Program-made: the position numbers and the translations under genes
Notes under the pieces: model-generated
The model's input: only the letters and a program-made list of their open reading frames with translations
Told to the model about the DNA's origin: nothing
The model's database searches: none
Assembly (NCBI GenBank): GCA_016929795.1
Contig: JAFGIA010000027.1
Coordinates: forward strand, 1 to 8,081
Direction of reading: 5' to 3'
DNA length: 8,081 bases
Source: Anaerolineae bacterium
Lineage (GTDB): Bacteria > Chloroflexota > Anaerolineae > JAAYZQ01
Part shown: positions 1 through 6,207 of the stretch, one piece after another
Position numbering within the stretch: the first letter of the stretch is position 1
How the letters are laid out: each line of letters opens with the position of its first letter

Positions 1-165
1 ACCAATGGCCGCGACCTGCACATCTACCACCGCGGCGTGCTTGACGACAAGTGTGTGTTCCAATGCAGCATCGCAGATCTGGAAGATCGATGGGAAAGAG
101 TCGTCGAGGTTGCTGGGAGAGAGAATGTGCTTGCTCTCCGCAGCCGGCTTGACGGGATCAAGTAG
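1..165 (+). CDS. C-terminal fragment of an unrecognised protein (5' end outside window)
   Basis: Frame 1 is open from the first base and ends in TAG at 163-165, giving the last 54 residues of a protein that starts outside the window. The fragment begins TNGRDLHIYHRGVLDDK and ends in an amphipathic, charged helix-like stretch (ADLEDRWERVVEVAGRENVLALRSRLDGIK). Its mix of acidic, basic and hydrophobic residues is typical of a real soluble protein. An overlapping frame starting at position 5 gives a Ser/Thr/Cys-rich peptide that looks non-coding. I do not recognise the family. It does not resemble the ends of the BREX proteins I know, so I do not link it to the defence genes downstream. An 82-base gap with no clear promoter or terminator separates it from the next gene. 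Confidence 0.6.
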   Translation, partial: TNGRDLHIYHRGVLDDKCVFQCSIADLEDRWERVVEVAGRENVLALRSRLDGIK

Positions 166-247
166 CTCTGGCTGGCGGCTGCTCGGTGAGCGTCAACTGG
201 ATAAGGAACGAGTGTAACGCTTTTCTTGAGCAGAGGGGAGAATGGGG

Positions 248-3200
248 ATGCAACCGATTTGCTTTAACTGCCTATCCACAATACTGATAGTGATTCTGCT
301 CTTGGCGCCACCATTCCACGAGCTTCCACTCCAAGCCCCTCAGACGCACTCGTCGATGCCGGTGGTGATGGATCTTGATCTCGACGATACTTTGAGAGAA
401 GAGAAAGTTCAAGGCGCACCGATCTTCTTCGTCGAGAATGTCGGCCAGTTTGACGACGCGGCACGCTTTCAGGTGCGTGGCCCAGATGATGCTGTGATCT
501 GGCTGGCCGAAGATGCCTTGTGGATGACGATCCTGGAGTCGAGGGGCATGGAACCCGGCGTTCCAAGGCCGGCAGGACCTGGGGAGATGGATGAGCAGGC
601 CCAACCGCGCCAGGGCGCGCAACCCAGACTCCGCTTTGCCGGGGCCAATCCTGACCCTCAGTTGGTCCCTTTCCGCCGGCTGGACACCCGGATTTCCTAC
701 TTTCGGGGCAATGACCCGGCCCAGTGGCACGCAGACGTACCGGTGTGGGGCGGGGTGCGCTACATAGACCTCTACCCCGGCATCGATCTGGAACTGTCGG
801 GGATGAACGGCGAGTACACGCAGCGCCTCGTCATCGACGAGGGGGCCGACCTGGACGCGGTACGCATCCAGGTCGACGGGGCCGAGGCCCTGGCCCTGGA
901 TGGCAACGATCTGCGCCTGGCAACCTCGGCGGGGCAGCTCGCTCTTCCCCTCCTCGAGGTCGTGACTTCTGACGGGCGACCTGTGCATCTCGCCTCTCGC
1001 CAGCCCACACTGAGCGGGGTGGAGGTACGCGCCCCTTTTGCCATTGACGGTGCCGGCTCGCCACCGGTCTCTTCTCCATCCGCGACGGACGACAACCCGC
1101 TCGATCTCTTGTACGCGACCTTTCTCGGCGGGATGGCTGATGATGAGAGCTACAGCCCGGTTGCAGATCAGGCAGGGAGTATCTATGTGACGGGATTCAC
1201 CTTGTCTTTTGATTTCCCCACCACCCCAGGCAGCTTTGACCCGGGCTATAATGGAGGGGATACCGATCTGTATGTGGCCTGCCTCTCGCCAGATGGCAGT
1301 ACCTTGCTCTTTGTCACGTTTCTGGGCGGAAGCCGGGCGGAGTCGGGTGATGCCCTCCTACTGGATCCGGCCGATGGAACCATCCTCATCGCGGGACGAA
1401 CCAAGTCTGCAGATTTTCCCACGACATCCGATGCCTTCGATCGTTCGTGTGGGACGGATGGGGACTGCAATTTTGATGGGGAGTACTATCTCGACGATGC
1501 TGTTGTCGCGCGTCTTTCATCAGATGGAAGCACCTTGCTTGACAGCACCTATCTTGGCGGTAGTGAAAGGGATAGCGCTGCGGACCTGACGATAGACGCG
1601 CAGGACGGGATCATCTTTATCACTGGCTCGACTCAGTCTGCGGATCTGCCAACCACGCCGGGCGCAGTCGAGGGCGATTTCGTGGGCTATCAGGATGCTT
1701 TCGTTGCCGGGCTCGCTCCCAACCTCGGTACCCTGTCCTACGGCACCTACCTCGGCGGGAGTGATTTTGAGGCAGGCACCAGTCTTGTGTTTAGGCCGGT
1801 GGACCAATCCATCATCGCTGTCGGACGGACGGATTCCCCAGACTTTCCGACGACGGCGGGTGCCTTTGACACGACACTCAATGGTGTCAATGACATTTTC
1901 GTGACATGCTTTTCTCCGGACGAGGGGCGATTGATCTTTAGCACCTATCTGGGAGGGAACTTCTACCAGTATGCATTTGGCCAAAAGGCCGTGGCGCTGG
2001 ACCCGCGTGACGGGAGTGTCATCGTCGGAGGTCTCACCTGGTCGACTGACTTTCCCACGACGGATGGGGCATGGGATCAGACTTGCGGGACTGACGGTTT
2101 GTGCAACTATGATGGTGAGTGGCCGAAAAACGATGCATTCGTAACACACTTCTCTGCGGATGGAAGCACGTTGATCTACAGCACCTTTCTGGGCGGAAGT
2201 GACGGCGAATGGGCCGAGCCCATTGCCGTCGATGCAGAGGGCAGCGCCTATATCGGGGGCATCGTTTGGTCCTCTGATTTTCCTACGACGCCAGATGCTT
2301 TTGATCGGACCCACAATGGGGGCACGCCGGACGAAGGAAGGGATGGCTTTGTCACACGGCTTGCACCGGATGGGAGCGATCTCCTCTACAGTACCTTTTT
2401 GGGAGGGAGTGGGGAGGATCGTATCTGGGGGCTAGCACTGGATCCGAGTGATGGAACCGTCCTCGTAGCAGGATCGACCGATTCCTCTGACTTTCCCACC
2501 ACAGCCGGTGCCTATGGCACCACGCTACAAGGCGACTCGGATGGATTCGTGGCCCGGCTGGCAGCGGGCAGGTATTCGATCAGCGGGCGCGTGGGCGATA
2601 TCAACAACAATCCGGTCTCGGGTGTGACGATCTCGAACGGTGCCGGCGCTGTTGCCACCACCGATGGCTGGGGCCGCTTTGTCCTCACCGATGTAGGCAT
2701 GAGCGGGCACACGATTGTGCCGGCGAAAGGCAGCTACAGCTTTGTGCCTGCCAGCCGGTACATCGCGGTGCCTCCCAGCGCGACTGACCAGAACTTTGTC
2801 ATGCTGCCGGCCCCTGTCTCTGTACCGCTTACGCCGGGGGCAGCAGCAACCCTGAGCTACCAGGACACCCAGGGCCTCGTCACGCAGCTAGACTTCTCTG
2901 CCCAGGCCGTAGACCAGCCCACGGAGGTGCGGCTGACGCCCACTTTGGCCGCTGGCGCGGTTGGATATACCTTTGCCGGGCACGCCTTCCAGTTGGAGGC
3001 CTACCTGGGCGGCGTCTTGCAGCCAGGGTTCGCTTTTGGCGCGCCGGTCACCGTCACGATTCACTACAGTGATCAGGATATCCGGGTGGTGCGTGACGAA
3101 GGCCAACTAGCCTTGTGGTGGATGGGGACTGCCTGGCAGGACGCGGCAGGGACGTGTGACCCGGCGAGCACATACGACCGCAATGCCGCAGGTAATGTGC

Positions 3201-3292
3201 TGAGCGTGCCCATCTGCCACCTGAGCTTGTTCGGCCTCTTTGGGCCTACCAACCAGGTGTATCTGCCGCTCGTTCTGCGCGGGGGGCCGTAG
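248..3292 (+). CDS. Secreted SBBP-repeat beta-propeller protein with Chloroflexota-type C-terminal tail
   Basis: This 1014-residue protein is probably exported and displayed on or released from the cell; its binding partner is unknown. Residues about 12-22 form a hydrophobic signal-peptide core (ILIVILLLAPP), with possible cleavage near LQA-PQ at residue 30. Residues about 50-260 resemble the domain (DUF7948-like, motif ENVGQ at 63-67) that commonly precedes SBBP repeats. Residues 287 to about 775 are seven SBBP repeats with the signature (Y/F)STFLGGS, then G-x-S-x-DFPTT-x-x-A(F/Y). Residues about 776-853 look like a carboxypeptidase-regulatory beta-sandwich domain (SGRVGDINNNPVSGVTI). The C-terminus carries VYLPLVLR at 1004-1011, a tail I associate with Chloroflexota extracellular proteins. 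The ATG at 248 is preferred to the one at 242 because the Shine-Dalgarno AGGGGAG (234-240) is seven bases from 248 but only one from 242. An in-frame stop at 227-229 blocks further extension. The N-terminus has no Lys or Arg before the hydrophobic core, which is unusual for a Sec signal. Confidence 0.9.
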   Translation: MQPICFNCLSTILIVILLLAPPFHELPLQAPQTHSSMPVVMDLDLDDTLREEKVQGAPIFFVENVGQFDDAARFQVRGPDDAVIWLAEDALWMTILESRGMEPGVPRPAGPGEMDEQAQPRQGAQPRLRFAGANPDPQLVPFRRLDTRISYFRGNDPAQWHADVPVWGGVRYIDLYPGIDLELSGMNGEYTQRLVIDEGADLDAVRIQVDGAEALALDGNDLRLATSAGQLALPLLEVVTSDGRPVHLASRQPTLSGVEVRAPFAIDGAGSPPVSSPSATDDNPLDLLYATFLGGMADDESYSPVADQAGSIYVTGFTLSFDFPTTPGSFDPGYNGGDTDLYVACLSPDGSTLLFVTFLGGSRAESGDALLLDPADGTILIAGRTKSADFPTTSDAFDRSCGTDGDCNFDGEYYLDDAVVARLSSDGSTLLDSTYLGGSERDSAADLTIDAQDGIIFITGSTQSADLPTTPGAVEGDFVGYQDAFVAGLAPNLGTLSYGTYLGGSDFEAGTSLVFRPVDQSIIAVGRTDSPDFPTTAGAFDTTLNGVNDIFVTCFSPDEGRLIFSTYLGGNFYQYAFGQKAVALDPRDGSVIVGGLTWSTDFPTTDGAWDQTCGTDGLCNYDGEWPKNDAFVTHFSADGSTLIYSTFLGGSDGEWAEPIAVDAEGSAYIGGIVWSSDFPTTPDAFDRTHNGGTPDEGRDGFVTRLAPDGSDLLYSTFLGGSGEDRIWGLALDPSDGTVLVAGSTDSSDFPTTAGAYGTTLQGDSDGFVARLAAGRYSISGRVGDINNNPVSGVTISNGAGAVATTDGWGRFVLTDVGMSGHTIVPAKGSYSFVPASRYIAVPPSATDQNFVMLPAPVSVPLTPGAAATLSYQDTQGLVTQLDFSAQAVDQPTEVRLTPTLAAGAVGYTFAGHAFQLEAYLGGVLQPGFAFGAPVTVTIHYSDQDIRVVRDEGQLALWWMGTAWQDAAGTCDPASTYDRNAAGNVLSVPICHLSLFGLFGPTNQVYLPLVLRGGP
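1106..2572 (+). repeat. Seven tandem SBBP repeats (one predicted beta-propeller)
   Basis: Counting each unit from the (L)L-x-(Y/F)-x-TFLGG motif, repeats begin near 1106, 1304, 1535, 1733, 1931, 2171 and 2381. The core spacing is exactly 198 bases (66 residues) for repeats 1, 3 and 4. Repeats 2 and 5 are longer (231 and 240 bases) because each carries a two-cysteine insert, and repeat 6 is slightly longer (210). Seven units match the number needed to close a seven-bladed propeller. The DNA copies are diverged, so this is an old protein repeat rather than a recent DNA duplication. Confidence 0.85.
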
Positions 3293-3300
3293 GCGAGGCT

Positions 3301-3312
3301 GTTGTGCACAAC
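3301..3312. repeat. Perfect 12-bp palindrome GTTGTGCACAAC
   Basis: The 12 bases are identical to their reverse complement and lie eight bases after the stop codon of the propeller gene. There is no loop and no following T-run, so it does not look like an intrinsic terminator. It could be a protein-binding site, but a palindrome of this size can occur by chance. Confidence 0.4.
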
Positions 3313-3342
3313 GCAACCTTCCATGATCGAGAAGAGGCACTT

Positions 3343-3371
3343 TTGACGCCAAGTCAGTTTCGTGGTACAAT
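3343..3371 (+). promoter_or_regulatory. Sigma70-type promoter of the toxin-antitoxin operon
   Basis: A -35 box TTGACG (3343-3348) is followed after exactly 17 bases by a -10 box TACAAT (3366-3371). Each box is one base off the consensus and the spacing is optimal. Transcription would begin near 3378, leaving a leader of about 40 bases before the antitoxin ATG at 3417. The promoter lies in the gap after the propeller gene, so the toxin-antitoxin pair has its own transcript. Confidence 0.7.
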
Positions 3372-3405
3372 TTTGCAGAGTTTACATTTTGTACACTTTG
3401 CAAAA
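3365..3405. promoter_or_regulatory. Probable operator: nested inverted repeats overlapping the -10 box
   Basis: Two inverted repeats interleave here. TTTTGCAGAGT (3371-3381) pairs with ACTTTGCAAAA (3395-3405), 10 of 11 bases matching. GTACAA (3365-3370) pairs with TTGTAC (3389-3394). The same bases also read as three direct copies of a TACA(n)TTTTGC-like motif starting at 3366, 3383 and 3392. The cluster covers the -10 box and predicted transcription start, the expected position for repression. Phd/YefM-type antitoxins commonly repress their own operon by binding such repeats, so autoregulation by the 3417-3716 product is the natural inference. Confidence 0.6.
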
Positions 3406-3416
3406 CTGGAGGGGCG

Positions 3417-3716
3417 ATGCTCAAGACGATTTCGACAACTGAGCTGCGGGCCGAGATCAAGCGCGTGCTCAACGAGGTAGGCTACGGCCAGAGCCAATAC
3501 CTGGTGGAAAAGTTTGGCGAGCCAACGGCGGCCATTATCAACCTTGAGGATTTTCGGCTGCTGCAGGCCGTGAAGGAGCGCCAGGCGGCCGGCTCGCTGC
3601 GAGAAACGCTGGTCGGCATCCGGCAGCGGGGCGAGGAGATTGCCCCTGAAGAACTGGATGAGCTGATCGAAGAGGCGCGTACCGAGTTCTACCGCCAGGG
3701 ACGAGATGCCGCTTAG
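3417..3716 (+). CDS. Phd/YefM-family antitoxin (type II toxin-antitoxin)
   Basis: This 99-residue protein should bind and neutralise the PIN toxin encoded immediately downstream and repress the shared promoter. Residues 1 to about 57 match the Phd/YefM DNA-binding and dimerisation fold: MLKTISTTELR, then a helix (AEIKRVLNEV), then YLVEKFGEPTAAIINLEDFRLL, the usual pattern of a strand with a conserved G-x-P followed by a hydrophobic strand. Residues about 58-99 are highly charged and helical, as expected for the toxin-binding tail that is disordered when free. GGAGG at 3408-3412 lies four bases before the ATG and is a strong ribosome binding site. The gene overlaps the toxin gene by 11 bases, so the two are likely translated in a coupled way with antitoxin first. 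Family assignment is by motif pattern; the exact subfamily is uncertain. Confidence 0.88.
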   Translation: MLKTISTTELRAEIKRVLNEVGYGQSQYLVEKFGEPTAAIINLEDFRLLQAVKERQAAGSLRETLVGIRQRGEEIAPEELDELIEEARTEFYRQGRDAA

Positions 3717-4140
3717 GGCGTTGCTCGACACGAACGTGCTGGTGAGCGGGCTAATCGGCCGCGCCGGCCCGCCGCGCGAGCTCCTGGATGCCTGGCTCGA
3801 TGGGTGCTACATCCTGGTTACCTCGCTCTACCAGGTCCAGGAGCTCAATCACGTCCTGTCCTCCCCGCGGATCGCCGAGCGGCTGGCAGTGACCGGGCCA
3901 GAGCTCGACACAATCCTGGCCACGATGCTATCACAGGCCGAAGTGGTCGTGGCACAGCTCGATCTATCGGGGGTGACGCGCGATCCCAAGGATGATCCGC
4001 TGGTGGCCGCGGCCGTGCTGGGGGAGGTCGACTACCTGGTGAGCGGCGATCAGGATCTGTTGGTGTTGGAAGAGTACGAAGGGGTGAAGGTCACCACGCC
4101 CGGGGAATTTGTCGAGATCCTCAACTTTCACCCGAAGTAG
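3706..4140 (+). CDS. PIN-domain ribonuclease toxin (COG1569-like)
   Basis: The 144-residue protein has the single-domain length and motifs of the PIN-family toxins annotated as 'putative toxin-antitoxin system toxin component' (COG1569-like), metal-dependent ribonucleases related to VapC. The acidic residues expected in the active site are visible: D8 in LLDTNVLVSG, E46 in the helix after TSLYQVQELN, D97 in RDPKDDPLVAAAV and D115 in YLVSGDQDLL. D117 is also available. All key positions are present, so the toxin should be active. The start ATG lies inside the antitoxin gene, preceded by AGGGA at 3697-3701. The RNA target cannot be read from sequence. Next to a defence operon, it could help retain the locus or act as an abortive-infection effector; that role is inference. 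Confidence 0.9.
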   Translation: MPLRALLDTNVLVSGLIGRAGPPRELLDAWLDGCYILVTSLYQVQELNHVLSSPRIAERLAVTGPELDTILATMLSQAEVVVAQLDLSGVTRDPKDDPLVAAAVLGEVDYLVSGDQDLLVLEEYEGVKVTTPGEFVEILNFHPK

Positions 4141-4192
4141 TCAATAGGTTTCCAGCCGGGAAGGACACGCCAGATGCTGCCCATGGTGGGAA

Positions 4193-4209
4193 TGCAAGTG
4201 AATTGCAAG
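4193..4209. repeat. Short direct repeat TGCAAG x2 in the intergenic gap
   Basis: TGCAAG occurs at 4193-4198 and again at 4204-4209, an 11-base period that would place both copies on the same face of the helix. They lie about 50 bases upstream of the ATPase start, where a promoter or operator for the defence operon would be expected. I cannot find a convincing -35/-10 pair in 4141-4256, and two six-base copies may be chance. Confidence 0.25.
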
Positions 4210-4256
4210 CAGTGTGGTCCGATCACGGGGGATTCGATGATTGAAAGGAGTAACCG

Positions 4257-5552
4257 ATGATACGCCGGGTTCATATCCAGGGTTACAAGTCGCTAGAGGA
4301 TATCGACATCAATCTAGCGCCGTTGACCATCGTGATAGGTCCCAATGCCGCAGGGAAGAGCAACCTGCTCGATGCACTCGGCCTGTTGAGTAGAATGGTA
4401 ACCAGCAATACGCTGAAAGAGGCATTTGGCGAGCACCGTGGAGTCCCTCTGGAAGCCTTTCACTTCGGCGAACAGGGCGTAGAAGGGTTGCTAGTTCAGG
4501 ATTCGGTACAGTTCGCCATCGAAGTCGACGTTGAGCTGTCCGATGACGTCGTGGAGACTGTCGAACAGCGCATTCAGCTAATGCGTGAGGGATTGCCGGA
4601 GCGCGAAACTGAGACAGAGCCGGTACGCAAACGTGTGCTGGAGAGGTTGCTTCGCTACTCGTTGACTGTGCAGATGATGATTGATACAGGCTATCTGCGT
4701 GTCCTGGACGAGACGCTGATCGCGCTGAACCAGGATGGCACCCCCAGAGCGTCGCGCAGAGCATTTGTGGAGCGGATGGGCGATCGGCTAAAGTTGCGCA
4801 TGGAGGGTCAGGCGCGCCCTACCGAGCACGAGGTTGGCCTGGACTATACGCTTGTGTCTCGACCGCTATATCCACCGCATTATCCACACGTGACTGCTTT
4901 CAAAGAGGAGCTTTCCCGCTGGCATTTTTACTACTTGGAGCCCAAGTCAATGCGAGCTGAATCCCCTTTGAAAGAGATTGAGTATTTGGCGCCGTTCGGC
5001 GGCGACCTTGCTGCCTTCTACAATACCTTGAAAGCCAAGAACCCACGCCAGTACAATGCTCTCAACCGAGCTTTGCGTACACTGATACCAGGGTTGGAAG
5101 GATTCGACGTGGAGCGCACACGAGAGGGGTTCCTCCAACTCAGGGTTCTCGAAGGCGGCACACCATTTGCTGCGCGGATCGTGTCCGAGGGCACGCTACG
5201 CATCTTGGGACTACTGGCCATTACGGTCTCCTTGTCGCCCACCACGGTGGTTGGCTACGAAGAGCCAGAGAACGGGGTTCACCCACGGCGGCTAAAGCTG
5301 ATTTCCGATTTGTTGGAGAATGCAGCCGAGTCGGGGAAGCAGATTATCGTCAACACCCACTCGCCCCAGTTGCCCGGCTACTTTCACGATGCCCTCCTGT
5401 TAATCTGTCGCCGGGACGGGCGCAGCACAATATTCACACCATCTCCCCCTCTACTTCAGCAGATGGATATCGAACAAGCGCTAGAAGACGGAGCAGAGTA
5501 CGAGATGACACCGCTGCGGGAACGAATCGTCAGGGGTGACTATGGTGGCTGA
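4257..5552 (+). CDS. OLD/RecF-like AAA (ABC-type) ATPase, probable defence sensor subunit
   Basis: This 431-residue protein is a predicted ATPase of the AAA_21/AAA_15 type, related to OLD, RecF and the AriA subunit of PARIS. The N-terminus (IRRVHIQGYKSLEDIDINLAPLTIVIGPNAAGKSNLLDAL) is typical and holds the Walker A motif at residues 28-35. An ABC-type signature SEGT is at 310-313, Walker B runs into E335-E336 (GYEEPENGVHP), and the switch histidine is H368 in NTHSP. All ATPase motifs are present. The middle (about 75-290) is a variable, charged helical insertion without a domain I recognise. Unlike single-chain OLD nucleases it has no C-terminal TOPRIM; the next gene supplies that as a separate protein. 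AAAGGAG at 4244-4250 sits six bases before the ATG. The gene overlaps the TOPRIM gene by 11 bases. By analogy with AriA the ATPase may hold an effector inactive until phage infection; this is inferred from architecture only. Confidence 0.88.
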   Translation: MIRRVHIQGYKSLEDIDINLAPLTIVIGPNAAGKSNLLDALGLLSRMVTSNTLKEAFGEHRGVPLEAFHFGEQGVEGLLVQDSVQFAIEVDVELSDDVVETVEQRIQLMREGLPERETETEPVRKRVLERLLRYSLTVQMMIDTGYLRVLDETLIALNQDGTPRASRRAFVERMGDRLKLRMEGQARPTEHEVGLDYTLVSRPLYPPHYPHVTAFKEELSRWHFYYLEPKSMRAESPLKEIEYLAPFGGDLAAFYNTLKAKNPRQYNALNRALRTLIPGLEGFDVERTREGFLQLRVLEGGTPFAARIVSEGTLRILGLLAITVSLSPTTVVGYEEPENGVHPRRLKLISDLLENAAESGKQIIVNTHSPQLPGYFHDALLLICRRDGRSTIFTPSPPLLQQMDIEQALEDGAEYEMTPLRERIVRGDYGG

Positions 5553-6192
5553 GATCCGAGTGGGGTATTTTCTTGAAGATGTAGCACAAGAGGCTTTTGT
5601 TGTGGGTCTGGTGGAGCGCATCGCAGACGAGATAGATCTCTTGGGGCACTCGTTAACACATGATACACGAAGCGCGACCGGTGGGCTTGGAACAGTGATG
5701 AGCAACTTGCGGCGTTTTTTGCGAGATGTCCATCGTGAGAATGATCGGGCTTTTGATGCATTGGTGGTTGCGCTAGACGCAAATTGCCACGGCTACCAGG
5801 ATAGACGTAACGAGATCGCACACGTAGTGGAGCAAGTACATTATCCAGGACTCTACGCCTGTGCAATCCCGGATCCACACATGGAGCGTTGGTATCTGGC
5901 AGATCCACAGGCACTGGAGCAGACCATCTCTGCTGCGATTTCGGTGGAGGTCCTGTCTTACAAATGCGAAAGGGGACGCTACAAGAACGCTCTGCGCCAG
6001 GCTTTTCGCCAGGCAGGGATCATGGCTCCGCTCGGTGGCGCCGAATATGGGCAGGACATCGCTGCACACATCGATCTGTACGCAGTTGGCAAGGTGGACG
6101 CCGGATTTCGTCACTTTGCAGATGAGATCCGGTCCGCTCTCGCTCTGTGTGCGAGGGCAGGACGCGATGCCGACGTGACACCATCTCGCTAG
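5542..6192 (+). CDS. TOPRIM-like protein resembling DUF4276, partner of the ATPase
   Basis: This 216-residue protein most resembles DUF4276, a TOPRIM-related family often encoded next to AAA ATPases. The pattern is a first strand ending in acidic residues (VGYFLEDVAQEAF, E12 and E17), a second strand with D79 (ALVVALDANCHGY) and a third segment AIPDPHMERWYLADP with E115-x-W117 and D121. TOPRIM folds use a Glu and a D-x-D pair to bind Mg2+; here the pair reads D79-A-N81, so the second Asp is missing or supplied from elsewhere. Partnership with the preceding ATPase follows from the 11-base overlap. I choose ATG 5542 over GTG 5536 because AGGGG at 5532-5536 is five bases upstream of the ATG. By analogy with AriB of PARIS it may be a nuclease effector released by the ATPase. 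The family call is from motif memory, and a DUF4435-like relation is the main alternative. Confidence 0.72.
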   Translation: MVAEIRVGYFLEDVAQEAFVVGLVERIADEIDLLGHSLTHDTRSATGGLGTVMSNLRRFLRDVHRENDRAFDALVVALDANCHGYQDRRNEIAHVVEQVHYPGLYACAIPDPHMERWYLADPQALEQTISAAISVEVLSYKCERGRYKNALRQAFRQAGIMAPLGGAEYGQDIAAHIDLYAVGKVDAGFRHFADEIRSALALCARAGRDADVTPSR

Positions 6193-6198
6193 AGGAGG
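6192..6198 (+). promoter_or_regulatory. Ribosome binding site of pglZ, overlapping the upstream stop codon
   Basis: GAGGAGG starts on the last base of the TAG stop (6190-6192) of the TOPRIM gene and lies nine bases before the pglZ ATG at 6208. It is a near-perfect Shine-Dalgarno sequence and fixes the pglZ start. Ribosomes ending the TOPRIM gene stop directly on this site, which supports coupled expression. Confidence 0.75.
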
Positions 6199-6207
6199 CG
6201 GCGCACA

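Noticed and set aside
5..217. A 70-residue open frame starting at position 5
   Set aside because: Its product is a low-complexity Ser/Thr/Cys-rich peptide, and the first-frame alternative ending at 165 looks much more like real protein.
166..247. A promoter for the propeller gene
   Set aside because: No -35/-10 pair with acceptable spacing could be made out; only the ribosome binding site at 234-240 is convincing.
1520..2314. A 264-residue antisense frame inside the propeller gene, with another at 272-988
   Set aside because: Both lie opposite a clearly coding repeat protein, and their products contain no recognisable motifs. They follow from the codon pattern of the sense strand.
4151..4166. 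A possible hairpin (TTCC, AGCCG loop, GGAA) after the toxin gene as a terminator
   Set aside because: The stem is only four to five pairs and no T-run follows.
5536..5541. GTG start for the TOPRIM gene, adding two residues
   Set aside because: The AGGGG ribosome binding site overlaps this GTG, so it cannot serve it; it is well placed for the ATG at 5542.
4257..6192. Classifying the ATPase/TOPRIM pair as Gabija or Septu
   Set aside because: Gabija pairs an OLD-like ATPase-TOPRIM single chain with a UvrD-like helicase, and Septu uses an HNH nuclease. Neither a helicase nor an HNH motif is present.
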